64,000 nt of DNA from Flectonema sp. DT1601. Lineage: Eukaryota > Euglenozoa > Diplonemea > Diplonemida > Diplonemidae. How positions within the stretch are numbered: position 1 is the stretch's first letter; each line of letters opens with the position of its first letter. The stretch spans positions 806,001 through 870,000 of the forward strand of contig OZ025784.1 in NCBI GenBank assembly GCA_964019425.1, written 5' to 3'. The translations under genes were made by a program, and so were the position numbers. The notes beneath the pieces were generated by a model. That model was not told the DNA's origin. It saw only the letters and a program-made list of their open reading frames with translations, and did no database searches. This document shows, in pieces, positions 53,631-64,000 of this stretch.

Positions 53631-56102
53631 ATGAGAGTACTCAGTCTCTTTATATTGTTATCCTTATTGGGTGTTGGTAGTTCACAATGCACGGCTTCGA
53701 CTCTGATTGTGACGGGAAGCACGACTTACGACTGCGCAATTGATTTATCACATGAGGTAACCCTCCACTGGAATCGTGAAACAGGCGGGGGAGTTGCTTT
53801 TGCGGCGACGACGACATCGGTCAACGGATGGTTTTCAGTGTCATTTCCTTATCGTTCGTTTTCCATGATCCCAGCAATTGGTGTCGCATCGACCAGTGCC
53901 ACTGCTGCGGGTAGTTTCTCGTTCAATGAAAGGTCAGCGGCTGGAATCACTTCTGTGGTGTCTCCGTTGTTCAACAACCCGACCACGGAGATTGTAAACG
54001 GGATGCGCATTCTGAGATTCAACGTGGAAGCGGGTTTTCTGTCAACTGGGATGCCAGTGAACTATGCTTTCCATTCCTATGAGATGGATTTTCCTGTTAG
54101 CAAACATACTTCAGTAAGAAGTGTGATTGTGGATTTTGTTGTACCACTTCCTCCAGTTCCGATAAACTTTGTGACTTGCAGGACTTCTAATCTGATTGTG
54201 GCGGGCACAACCTACGACTGCGTGGCGGATTTGTCACCTGAAGTAAGCATCCACTGGAATCGCGGTACAGTATTCGGACCAACAGAATTCGTGGCTACGA
54301 CGACTTCGGTCAACGGATGGTTTTCAGTGTCGTTTCCACTATCTTTGGGTTCGATGATCCCTGCTATTGGTGTCGCATCGACCAGTGCCACTACTGCTGA
54401 CATCATCTCGATTACTGGAAGGTCAGCGGCTGGAATCACTTCTGTGGTGTCTCCGTTATTCAGCAACCCGACCACGGAGATTGTAAACGGGATGCGCATT
54501 CTGAAATTCAACATCGAATCGTCTTTTCGGAACTTTCTCAGTACAATTAACTACGCTTTCCATTCATCTGAGATGAGATTTCCTGTGAGCAAACATACTT
54601 CAGTAGGAAGTTTGTCGGTTAGTTTCATAGGTGTTCAGCCAGGCAGACAACCCGCCCCTGCTCCAACTTGCAGGGCTTCAACTCTGGTTTTGAGAAAAAC
54701 CACAACCTACGACTGCATGACTGATTTGTCGCCTGAAGTAAGCGTCCACTGGAATAGTGGGGCATTCTTTGGAACAACAGATTTCGCGGCGACGACGTCA
54801 TCGGTCAACGGATGGTTTTCAGTGTCGTTTCCTAATACTTTGGGGTCCATGTTCCCAGCATTGGGTGTTGCTTCGACCAGTGCCACAGCTGCAGACATCT
54901 TCTCATTCACTGAAAGGACAGCAGCTGGAATCACTTCGGATATGGTTCCTTTATCCAACACCCCGACCAACCCGACGGAGACACCGACGTCGGATTCTCC
55001 CTCTTTGCCTCCTTCGGCGTCTCAGTTTTTTGAAAACCCGACCACGGAGATTAAAAATGGAATGCGCATTCTGAGATTCAACATTGCATCGCATTTATTA
55101 CTGAGACCTGGCACGCCAGTGAACTTTGCTTACCATTCATCTGAGATGGATTTTCCTGTTAGCAAACATACTACAGTAGGAAGTGTGAGTGTCGATTTCG
55201 TGGAACCATTGCCAGCATCTCTCCCGCCAACAACTCTGCCACCAACGCCAGTTGTGCCGCCACCAACTGTTGTTTCCTCTCCAGCTGTTGGCACTGTTAG
55301 ATTTGAAGTAGTCGCAGAATTGAGTGATCTGGTTAGTCAGATTGATACGTTGGTAGCTGCTGCTGCTACAGCTGTTGGTAGTACTGCTCGTTGTAGTATG
55401 TTGTGTCAAGGTACTAACTGTGTTAATTGTGATGGCACTGCTGTTAATCAAAGATCTGTTTCTACACTAGTCAGAACAAATTGGAGAGTTGTTTTGATTA
55501 TAATTAATAATGAAAATGGAAGCATTACGAAAACAGCTGTCGATAATTCTGCAAAGAATGTCTTGTCAAACAATGCGGTTATTGGATACGTTGAGGGAAG
55601 TGTTGATGTTGCTGTTGCTGCGAATAGTAACAGCCCACAAGTTGTCGACGATGCTCACACTCACGGAAGGATCATGGTGGCAATATGGGCGTACTGGGTT
55701 CCTTTGTCGGTTGTTGTCAAGGTTCTTGGACCTTTTGTGTGTAAGCGAGAAGTGTTTAGGTTGCCAATATCAGTATTCATTCACATAGTCATGATGATTA
55801 TTGCAATGTGTTTAACTACCGTTTTTGCTTCTATTGCCTTGTCAGACTTTAACAGCAGGGTGGACTATGGACATAGAGTACTTGGTATTGCTTTATTAGT
55901 GATTGGGTGGGTTCAAATACTATGTGATGTTGTCAAGCCAGACAAGGAATTTGAGTTCAGAAAGTACTGGGGATGGGGACACGTTCTGTTTGGTATTTCA
56001 GTTGTGGTTATTTCAATCGCTCAAATGGCGACTGGAGTTGAAATAAGAACTACACTCTTCCTCTCTCTCTCTTTATCTCTCTTCTTATTTTCGTCTTGTT
56101 AA
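53631..56102 (+). CDS. three-DOMON / cytochrome b561 membrane protein, copy 3 (altered C-terminus)
   Basis: 823 residues. Same order as copy 1, but the stalk has only one LPPTT and one LPPTP unit after PAS, and seven residues are missing before the b561 domain. Haem histidines at about 678, 718, 748 and 784 are kept. It ends, like copy 1, in the CT-rich read-through RTTLFLSLSLSL.., lacking the last helix and tail. The b561 part is close to copy 1 and different from copy 2; a few residues (TNWRVV, DTLVAAAATAVGS) are its own. Confidence 0.85.
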   Translation: MRVLSLFILLSLLGVGSSQCTASTLIVTGSTTYDCAIDLSHEVTLHWNRETGGGVAFAATTTSVNGWFSVSFPYRSFSMIPAIGVASTSATAAGSFSFNERSAAGITSVVSPLFNNPTTEIVNGMRILRFNVEAGFLSTGMPVNYAFHSYEMDFPVSKHTSVRSVIVDFVVPLPPVPINFVTCRTSNLIVAGTTYDCVADLSPEVSIHWNRGTVFGPTEFVATTTSVNGWFSVSFPLSLGSMIPAIGVASTSATTADIISITGRSAAGITSVVSPLFSNPTTEIVNGMRILKFNIESSFRNFLSTINYAFHSSEMRFPVSKHTSVGSLSVSFIGVQPGRQPAPAPTCRASTLVLRKTTTYDCMTDLSPEVSVHWNSGAFFGTTDFAATTSSVNGWFSVSFPNTLGSMFPALGVASTSATAADIFSFTERTAAGITSDMVPLSNTPTNPTETPTSDSPSLPPSASQFFENPTTEIKNGMRILRFNIASHLLLRPGTPVNFAYHSSEMDFPVSKHTTVGSVSVDFVEPLPASLPPTTLPPTPVVPPPTVVSSPAVGTVRFEVVAELSDLVSQIDTLVAAAATAVGSTARCSMLCQGTNCVNCDGTAVNQRSVSTLVRTNWRVVLIIINNENGSITKTAVDNSAKNVLSNNAVIGYVEGSVDVAVAANSNSPQVVDDAHTHGRIMVAIWAYWVPLSVVVKVLGPFVCKREVFRLPISVFIHIVMMIIAMCLTTVFASIALSDFNSRVDYGHRVLGIALLVIGWVQILCDVVKPDKEFEFRKYWGWGHVLFGISVVVISIAQMATGVEIRTTLFLSLSLSLFLFSSC

Positions 56103-57480
56103 ACATAAAATTAATTTCTGAAGATAATTTTTGATGAAATCCGATGTAATCGTATTAAAAATGATCAAAGTTGTTTTTTGTATTGTTTTTTTTTGACGAG
56201 GGGTACCCCGTCGAATAAGAACTACACTCTTCCTCTCTCTCTCTTTATCTCTCTTCTTATTTTCATCTTGTTAAACATAAAATTAATTTCTGAAAATGAT
56301 TTTTGATGAAATCGTAGTAAAAATAATTTGTTAAATACATATCAAATAATTGACGTGTTCTTACGAACCAAAAATGATTTATTTTTTTATTTCTTTGATT
56401 AATTTTTACAAAAATAGTTTTCTTTTTTTTAAATTTTCCTTATAATGTTTATTTGCTTTTGAAGTGTGAAGGAATACTATTTTAAGCTGTAGCGGGCTAC
56501 AGGGCATGGGGTGCTCAAGTATGTAGTACGTGGCCCCCGAATCCCCATATTCGACAGCACATAAATGATTATTTATCGATACCAATTGTTGATTTTCTTA
56601 TATTGCAACCAGGTTTGGCCGAACCCTATTCTCGTTTTAGCCAGTTTCAAGTTGCTTTCCATTTAATATTAGTATCAAGTTGCCTCTCCCTTATCCTTCC
56701 TTTTTATGAGCACAAGCATTTCCTTGAATCAGAGGAGATAGTCTTCATTCGTTGAAGGAGAAAAAGAAAGAATATAAATATAAATATAAAAGATAAGTCT
56801 AGTCTTAGTTCTGAAGATAAAATACGCAGGGCAAAAGATGGATTTTATCCTTCTGACTGATGCCATAAAATTATAATAATTTGATTTTGTTGTGTTAAAT
56901 TCGAAAAAAACAAAACAACGCAAAGAAAGAAAATTTTTATTCCTCCTCTCGTATTCTTTTCCTCTCATTTGAGGTTCCTTTTGATTCTGTTCCATACAGA
57001 TTGATATAGTTATTTGTGTTGCCCAAATATTACGATGCGAACTTCGGTAAGCTTCTTACGATATTAATGTTTAGGGTGGTTGGGGGGGGGTGAACGGCCT
57101 GGTTATGTTGCGGAGGGTTTTTTCTTTTCGCGGTATGAGGGCGTTCGACACGTGTAATTATTTCATGAAGAAAAGAGTTTTAAATATCAAAAGGAAAAAT
57201 ATATTATATTTTAAGAAAATTCTCCGTTGCCTACATAATTCTTTTTTTTTTTTCTCCGTTGCCTGTCACCTTAACTTTTTTTTTTTTCTCCGTTGCCTGC
57301 ACCCAAAGAGTTTTTTCACTGTGGTGAAAAACTCTTATTATCTTTACGCGACATTACATTCGATTATACAATTCAATAAGAATTTCACAGCGTTCGTGTG
57401 AAAGTGATAGGCGGAGATCACTACATACTTCTGAGTACTGTTAGTAAAAGAACAGTCGTAATTAAGATCTCAATTGGATA
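56103..57480. other. 3' flank of copy 3 and spacer
   Basis: 56103-56280 carries a second, tandem copy of the CT-rich 3' repeat (the GACGAGG..GTCGAATAAG unit at about 56200). 56280-56690 matches the flank of copy 1, including a DHHC-flank copy; 56689-56825 matches 51944-52085. The frame 57090-57401 is not convincing. The stretch 57221-57305 is an inverted copy of the AACGGAG-type repeat at 47.25 kb. Confidence 0.5.
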
Positions 57481-57485
57481 TAATA

Positions 57486-58218
57486 CGAAACCTGAGATTA
57501 GTCGAGATGGTTACGAAACCTGAGATTAGTCGAGATGGTTACGAAACCTGAGATTAGTCGAGATGGTTACGAAACCTGAGATTAGTCTAGATGGTTACGA
57601 AACCTGAGATTAGTCGAGATGGTTACGAAACCTGAGATTAGTCGAGATGGTTACGAAACCTGAGATTAGTCGAGATGGTTACGAAACCTGAGATTAGTCG
57701 AGATGGTTACGAAACCTGAGATTAGTCGAGATGGTTACGAAACCTGAGATTAGTCGAGATGGTTACGAAACCTGAGATTAGTCGAGATGGTTACGAAACC
57801 TGAGATTAGTCGAGATGGTTACGAAACCTGAGATTAGTCGAGATGGTTACGAAACCTGAGATTAGTCGAGATGGTTACGAAACCTGAGATTAGTCGAGAT
57901 GGTTACGAAACCTGAGATTAGTCGAGATGGTTACGAAACCTGAGATTAGTCGAGATGGTTACGAAACCTGAGATTAGTCGAGATGGTTACGAAACCTGAG
58001 ATTAGTCGAGATGGTTACGAAACCTGAGATTAGTCGAGATGGTTACGAAACCTGAGATTAGTCGAGATGGTTACGAAACCTGAGATTAGTCGAGATGGTT
58101 ACGAAACCTGAGATTAGTCGAGATGGTTACGAAACCTGAGATTAGTCGAGATGGTTACGAAACCTGAGATTAGTCGAGATGGTTACGAAACCTGAGATTA
58201 GTCGAGATGGTTACGAAA
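57486..58218. repeat. 28-bp minisatellite, about 26 copies
   Basis: The unit reads GTTACGAAACCTGAG followed by ATTAGTCGAGATG, almost perfect throughout, with one C-to-T-type variant (GTCTAG) near 57585. The 28-bp period is not a multiple of 3, so it is not a coding repeat. Confidence 0.95.
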
Positions 58219-58621
58219 CCTTGGACGCGTCCATCGCGGGTTCATTCTTGTTTACGATTTCGAAATTAGTATTTCCCACTCGATATGAAATTAATAAATA
58301 TCCAAATGATCTGACAGTGGCTTTGTCGTCTACTGACAGCATGCAATTCCCGGGGGGTTCGTATCTCTCTTGTACTGATGATTCTGTTATGCTGATTAGA
58401 ACAAGAAAACTCTCATCACATTCGATTGTTCTGCTACTGCAACAGCTGTACCAACAGTAGCGTCGAATACGGCTCCTGCAACGACGGTTCCAACGGCTGT
58501 GCCAACCGCAATCCCAACCGCGATTCCCACAGCAATTCCGACACTCTCGCCAACAACAGCACCAACCGCGTTTCCCACAGCAATCCCTACACTCTCACCA
58601 TCAAGCATTATCACAAGGTAA
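58219..58621 (+). pseudogene. coding-like relic with a Pro/Thr-rich stalk
   Basis: 58220-58420 reads as a plausible exported-protein segment in one frame, and from about 58412 another frame reads Thr-Ala-Val-Pro-Thr repeats (TAVPTAIPTAIPT.. LSPTTAP) to a stop at 58619-58621. The frames do not join, so it is a broken gene for a stalked surface protein; it is not obviously the b561 family. Confidence 0.45.
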
Positions 58622-58784
58622 TATGATTAATAAATAAAAAACAATGGAACTGCTCGGAGTAGTTCCAGTCAGCTCAAAGAGAACAAAACTGTGAACCCGA
58701 TTCCAGTTAGAGTGTGGATTCTATTTTTATGTCATCTTTTCTTGGTCTTTACATACAGTGATTAAGTGCTACAGCCCTGTCAGC

Positions 58785-59190
58785 TGCAAAAGGAAGAGAT
58801 TTCAATTGCGGAAGACACCAACAGAACAAAACACTGTGAACCTGATGAAATTATCAGCTGTTGGTGTAGTATTGACGAGTCTCTTTTTCAAGTCAGCGCG
58901 CATAGCATGAATTAACAAAGATAACTTTGTTATTCACTACAGATTGCTTTTTTTTGTTTTGTTTTTTTTTTTAATTATTTTTGTTTACTATTTGAAAATC
59001 ATTAATGAGCCGCCTTCTTAACAAACAGAGGCACCTGCTGGTTTCAGTTTTTCACTCGATTATAGTTCCCGTGTTGAGTTAATGCAGATTTAATAATCAA
59101 ATTGTTTTTTTTTTTGTTTTTTTTTGACGAGAGGTATACTCCGTCGAATAAGAACTACACTCTTCTTCTCTCTCCCTCTCTCTTCCTCTC
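58785..59190 (+). pseudogene. relic of b561 tail plus 3' flank
   Basis: 58790-58860 matches the tail codons of copy 2 (AGATTTCAATTG.GGAAGACAC..), and 58870-59190 matches the 3' flanks of copies 1 and 2. The rest of the gene is missing. Confidence 0.7.
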
Positions 59191-59499
59191 CCGTGAAGGG
59201 TATGTCTTTGGGCCAATCAAGTTCCAGAGTGTCTGCCCCATACATCCCCTCTATCTCTTCCGTCCGGCTTCATCCTGGAAGTCATTATTCCATACAACGG
59301 TTGATGTTGTTTGGGCCACCACATTGTCAACGAGGTGCTTACGTCCCTTCAGCGGGTGCTTGTACAGCTGTTTCCAATGTAGGGGTAGTTGGTGCCACTA
59401 GTAACACCCACCTCCATAGAGACCACCTTAAACTATGTGCGGGTTTGAGGCAATGATGTTGACAATACAAGCTAGTTGTGCTTCAAATATTGGCAGGCG
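59191..59499. other. unique insert, nothing recognised
   Basis: Better balanced base composition than its surroundings and open in two frames, but no match to other parts of the window and no motif I can name. Confidence 0.35.
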
Positions 59500-61060
59500 G
59501 TCAAGAGACACGTGGTGCAAGAAAAAAAAGAAAAAAAAAAAAAAAAAAGATTTTTTAACCACAGGCCACGAGGCACTTTTTTTGTATAGAGTTGGCGGTT
59601 TAGGAAACTTTTGTGTCTGGATTAGAGGTTTTCCCTTCTTTTTTTATTCCGTATCTGGGTATAGACACCAGTGTTTGCTCCTTATTGCGGCACCACGCTG
59701 GGGATGCGACTGTGTGAAAACTTGATATCCTTGTTGTTCCGGCTGGCATGTTAACTGTTCTACCCAAACATAGAATCCGGGTTCCCCAATTAAGGTCCTG
59801 ATGCGACTGCGAAAAAGCAAAAACATTCTGTGTGTGTTCGTAAAGGATTTTTCTGATTTCCGACTAGCAGTGCCAAGCCCAATGCAAGTGATTCTTTAAC
59901 CTCCAATTATACTTCGACAACGTCTTCTGGTCAGTAAGACAAGAATTATAGTTTTCTCTTTTTATGTTTACTTTTTTCTAAACGTAGTTTTCTTTGATTA
60001 ACAACTACAAATATTTTCAGTCAAGTACTTGATATTAATTTTGTTTTTAATACCCTAAAGTTGTTACTGTTTTTACATTGTCAAAGTTTCACCCCAGTTA
60101 GCCTTCACCCCCTCAGAAATTACCGGACAAGATCAAAGGCTTAATTATATTTTTCTGTTGACTATTTCTTTTTGAATTTAGCAAAGTATTGTAAGAACGA
60201 AAAAGAATGTTGGGCAGCACGTAAACCTCCTTTAGCTTTATCAATTTAAGTCGATTCACGAGTTTCGTGACACAAGCTACACACTTGTTCTGTGTTGGTT
60301 AAGATTAAGCCAATTCTACAAGTCCAGCCATTTCAATTACTCACATTCTTAACAACGACCTCTGCAAAGAATGTCTTGTCAAACAATGTGGTTATTGGAT
60401 ACGTTGATGGCACAGCAATATGGGCGTACTGGAGTTCCTTTTTGACCAATTCTTTTTGTAGTACTTTTCTGAAGCTTTTCAGGCGTACTGGGTTCCTTTG
60501 GCAGTTATTATTAAGGTTCTTGGACCTTTTGTGTGTAAAGGAGGGATTACGGGTAGACGCTTTCGATAAGGTGCTCTTTTTCGAGTTTAGGTAAAAATAA
60601 CCTTTCTGAGGGCATAATATACCCAACGACTCCATCGGAACCCCAAAAAATGTGATTCTGGCTGAAAAACCTGGTTTCTCATAAAAAATAGCGACGACCC
60701 CACGTTCTGTTTGGTATTTCAGTTGTGGTTATTTCAATCGCTCAAGTGGCGACTGGAGTTGAAAATATTAATCGTCTATTCACAAATGACTCGGAGTTAA
60801 GATTGCTCTGATCGTTGGAGTGGTCACCATGGGTGTTATTTATATTATTGGGAAAATCTACGTCGCTGTTACGAAAAAAAGATGAGCTTGATGAAATTAT
60901 CAGCTGTGGGTGTAGTATTGACGAGTGTTTTTTCAAGTCAGCTTTCTTGTCATTTCTTTGTTCGGATGAATATTTTTTTAAAAAAACGAGTCCTAGAATT
61001 CTTCAATCTTCGAAAAGCTGTTAGCGCCTCGTCACCTATATCTTCTTCTTTCCTCCCTTC
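59500..61060 (+). repeat. segmental duplication block (partner 43575-45120)
   Basis: Same order of parts as the partner; the b561 relic (60375-60950) again carries the MITE-like insert (about 60552-60703). Confidence 0.85.
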
Positions 61061-61217
61061 CTCTTCTTCTTTTTTTGGTGAATTGTGAGAACTCGGTAGT
61101 TGCTACTTGAAAGCGAAGGAAGAGGAAAAAAAAAAAAACGAATTCACCTCCGGAAAAGTTCGATTACCAATTGAACATAATAAACGGGATACTGTAATTG
61201 CTCGCCTCAAAGTCGTC

Positions 61218-61385
61218 ATGGGAGCACTTGTGTTTCTGTGCGGGTTTGCCGAAAGGGAATGCGTGAACATTCCGCAACCTGAATGCAGAGAACTAATCTG
61301 TGATGAGTTTGACTTATGCAAATTACTTATTGGGATATTGTTGATCTCCGTGGTGTTGTTTTGTGGTCTTCGCTTTTTGTTGTAA
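61218..61385 (+). CDS. candidate 55-residue Cys-rich membrane protein
   Basis: MGALVFLCGFA head, a middle with six Cys, and a hydrophobic end (LLIGILLISVVLFCGLRFLL). The frame is open upstream to about 61107 without ATG. A copy at 27.94-28.2 kb has lost most of it. Either a tiny tail-anchored protein or the last part of a larger broken gene. Confidence 0.35.
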   Translation: MGALVFLCGFAERECVNIPQPECRELICDEFDLCKLLIGILLISVVLFCGLRFLL

Positions 61386-61645
61386 TTCCGAGTTCTGTTT
61401 CCCCCCCTTTCTGATTGCGAGCTTTTTTTTAGTGCGTTGCCTTTTTATTCCGAACAATACAGGTCCGACGCAGTTATGACCTTAAACTGTCTGTCATCTC
61501 ACCTGATCCTTTTGGTTTTCATTTCTTGCTGAGTGATATGGCTATGTGCTAAGCCCACAGTACAATTAGAATGCTTTGGACAACTGAGGGTGAAACGATC
61601 CTCGGTACTGTTCCGGGGTTTTCTATTTTCTTTCGTGGTGTGGGC

Positions 61646-62746
61646 ATATGCAACATGTAGTCGTATTATAAAGAAAGATATGTACGAAAGAAGGAAGATT
61701 TTTTATTTTTTTTCACAATCCTCCCCACTCCCAGATCATTTCTCTTTTATTTTCTTTAGTTGTTTACAACCTGTTAGCCTCTGGGCAAGGTGGAGGCTGG
61801 AAGTCGATCACTTCCAGCCAATACTATGAAACTACAATCTTCGCGATTGGGTCCTTACTGATGCGGGCTACCCAGACCCGCTCGTAGTCATCAGTTTGTA
61901 TTTTGCTAAAAAAGAAACTCATGTTTTAACTGTTATGAATCATAGGATTTAATGGTATCTTTTATTATTATTATTATTATTATTATTTTTTAATTTTTTT
62001 TAAAAAAAAAATTTTTAATTTTTCAGTGGACAACAATTTTATAATAAAATACATATTCTAACTAACAAATTTTTTTGGTTGGAATTATTTGTTTAAATTT
62101 GATGTTCCGTTCTTCTCCCTTTTTTTTTTTTTTTTTTAAATTATTTCTTTATAATTACACCTTCCAACCCGATGTTCTTTAGTTTGCTGTATCAGCAATG
62201 CAATGTATTGGACTTCCTTATCTATCTATCTATCAACATAACCAGATGGTATGCGAAGATAATAATTAAAACGCAAAATAAAATATATGAACGACCTCGA
62301 CTAATAACTCGATCGTCAGACAGGTCGAACATAAGAGTTTTAAAATTTGATCAAAAAAAAAAAACATTGCTAGCCCCATATCCTGGCGTAGCTCCGATGA
62401 TTTTCTGCCTTGGAGACGCTTAGATGTTAGGAAACTGCAGAATACTTTTATTTTTTATACTTATCTCTACTTCCCGTTACGGATTGTGTCTTCTGTTGTT
62501 GTGAGTTACCCTCTTAGACTACTCATAATATGCAGAAACGTTTTGGGTTAAAAAAACTAACTTTGATTAACCATTAATACTGACTAAATCTAAATTACTA
62601 TCAAATGAATAATTTTCTATTTCCCATCCTCACTAGTTACACAGACACCCCCCTCCATGGATGATTAATCACTTTCGGTAGGACAGATTCCTATAAAAGT
62701 CATTTTACAATAATTCACACTTAAACTCAACAGTTAAATATAAACC
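61646..62746 (+). promoter_or_regulatory. 5' flank of b561 gene copy 4
   Basis: Matches 47512-48599 with a few substitutions and homopolymer changes, including the TATAAAAG box and R2 copy. Confidence 0.65.
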
Positions 62747-64000
62747 ATGAGAGTACTCAGTCTCTTTATATTGTTATCCTTATTGGGTGTTGGTAGTTCA
62801 CAATGCACGGCTTCGACTCTGATTGTGACGGGAAGCACGACTTACGACTGCGCAATTGATTTATCACATGAGGTAACCCTCCACTGGAATCGTGAAACAG
62901 GCGGGGGAGTTGCTTTTGCGGCGACGACGACATCGGTCAACGGATGGTTTTCAGTGTCATTTCCTTATCGTTCGTTTTCCATGATCCCAGCAATTGGTGT
63001 CGCATCGACCAGTGCCACTGCTGCGGGTAGTTTCTCGTTCAATGAAAGGTCAGCGGCTGGAATCACTTCTGTGGTGTCTCCGTTGTTCAACAACCCGACC
63101 ACGGAGATTGTAAACGGGATGCGCATTCTGAGATTCAACGTGGAAGCGGGTTTTCTGTCAACTGGGATGCCAGTGAACTATGCTTTCCATTCCTATGAGA
63201 TGGATTTTCCTGTTAGCAAACATACTTCAGTAAGAAGTGTGATTGTGGATTTTGTTGTACCACTTCCTCCAGTTCCGATAAACTTTGTGACTTGCAGGAC
63301 TTCTAATCTGATTGTGGCGGGCACAACCTACGACTGCGTGGCGGATTTGTCACCTGAAGTAAGCATCCACTGGAATCGCGGTACAGTATTCGGACCAACA
63401 GAATTCGTGGCTACGACGACTTCGGTCAACGGATGGTTTTCAGTGTCGTTTCCACTATCTTTGGGTTCGATGATCCCTGCTATTGGTGTCGCATCGACCA
63501 GTGCCACTACTGCTGACATCATCTCGATTACTGGAAGGTCAGCGGCTGGAATCACTTCTGTGGTGTCTCCGTTATTCAGCAACCCGACCACGGAGATTGT
63601 AAACGGGATGCGCATTCTGAAATTCAACATCGAATCGTCTTTTCGGAACTTTCTCAGTACAATTAACTACGCTTTCCATTCATCTGAGATGAGATTTCCT
63701 GTGAGCAAACATACTTCAGTAGGAAGTTTGTCGGTTAGTTTCATAGGTGTTCAGCCAGGCAGACAACCCGCCCCTGCTCCAACTTGCAGGGCTTCAACTC
63801 TGGTTTTGAGAAAAACCACAACCTACGACTGCATGACTGATTTGTCGCCTGAAGTAAGCGTCCACTGGAATAGTGGGGCATTCTTTGGAACAACAGATTT
63901 CGCGGCGACGACGTCATCGGTCAACGGATGGTTTTCAGTGTCGTTTCCTAATACTTTGGGGTCCATGTTCCCAGCATTGGGTGTTGCTTCGACCAGTGCC
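62747..64000 (+). CDS. three-DOMON / cytochrome b561 membrane protein, copy 4 (cut by window end)
   Basis: The first 418 codons are present and read as the signal peptide, DOMON repeats 1 and 2 and most of repeat 3, essentially identical to the other copies. Because its 5' flank is of the copy 2 type, it is predicted to end like copy 2, but the C-terminal half lies outside the window. Confidence 0.9.
   Translation, partial: MRVLSLFILLSLLGVGSSQCTASTLIVTGSTTYDCAIDLSHEVTLHWNRETGGGVAFAATTTSVNGWFSVSFPYRSFSMIPAIGVASTSATAAGSFSFNERSAAGITSVVSPLFNNPTTEIVNGMRILRFNVEAGFLSTGMPVNYAFHSYEMDFPVSKHTSVRSVIVDFVVPLPPVPINFVTCRTSNLIVAGTTYDCVADLSPEVSIHWNRGTVFGPTEFVATTTSVNGWFSVSFPLSLGSMIPAIGVASTSATTADIISITGRSAAGITSVVSPLFSNPTTEIVNGMRILKFNIESSFRNFLSTINYAFHSSEMRFPVSKHTSVGSLSVSFIGVQPGRQPAPAPTCRASTLVLRKTTTYDCMTDLSPEVSVHWNSGAFFGTTDFAATTSSVNGWFSVSFPNTLGSMFPALGVASTSA

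Noticed and set aside
58396-58614. minus-strand Gly/Val repeat frame
   Set aside because: Antisense of the Thr-Ala-Pro stalk relic.

Overview
This window looks like nuclear DNA of a unicellular eukaryote. Coding regions are single uninterrupted frames for eukaryotic proteins (mitochondrial AAA chaperone Bcs1, APE1-type nuclease, DHHC palmitoyltransferase, PEBP, DOMON and cytochrome b561 proteins). They sit in long AT-rich spacers full of T-runs, A-runs and small dispersed repeats. Every convincing gene lies on the + strand, and most have a polypyrimidine tract ending in AG about 5-90 nt before the chosen ATG. A broken small-subunit rRNA fragment at about 32.3-32.47 kb has, from memory, a sequence close to that of kinetoplastids and relatives. 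Together these suggest a euglenozoan-like organism with directional gene clusters and trans-splicing. That is an inference: no spliced-leader gene was proven, a TATA-like box precedes one gene family, and a shikimate-pathway enzyme is present.

Layout. 0-10 kb is repeat-rich: a tandem array with conserved hairpins, a fragment resembling the piggyBac transposase tail, a SINE-like element, inverted and direct repeats, a 70-copy TCATCG microsatellite and a 3.0-kb DNA transposon (6860-9870) with terminal inverted repeats and a short target-site duplication. 10-26 kb is the ordinary gene region: a Gln-rich membrane protein, DAHP synthase, a DOMON plus degenerate copper-monooxygenase-like membrane protein, an APE1-type nuclease, a small coiled-coil protein, Bcs1 and a small single-pass membrane protein. 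26-32.8 kb has no supportable gene; it is a mosaic of recurring short sequence families and holds the rRNA fragment. 32.8-38.3 kb carries a PEBP, a DHHC enzyme (with broken copies of its own 5' region upstream) and a ubiquitin-like/leucine-rich-repeat protein.

38.7-64 kb is an amplified locus: four copies (the last cut by the window end) of a secreted/membrane protein with three DOMON-like domains, a Pro/Thr stalk and a cytochrome b561 electron-transfer domain, plus several relic copies. Copies 1 and 3 share one 5' flank, copies 2 and 4 another, so a block of about 14-15 kb holding two genes was itself duplicated. Ectodomains are almost identical while stalk length, membrane domain and C-terminus differ; copies 1 and 3 lost the last helix and tail through what looks like a deletion of about 0.5 kb. 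This amplified, recombining surface redox-protein locus is the most notable system in the window. The degenerate DOMON/monooxygenase gene at 16.7 kb could belong to the same cell-surface redox theme, but that link is speculative.
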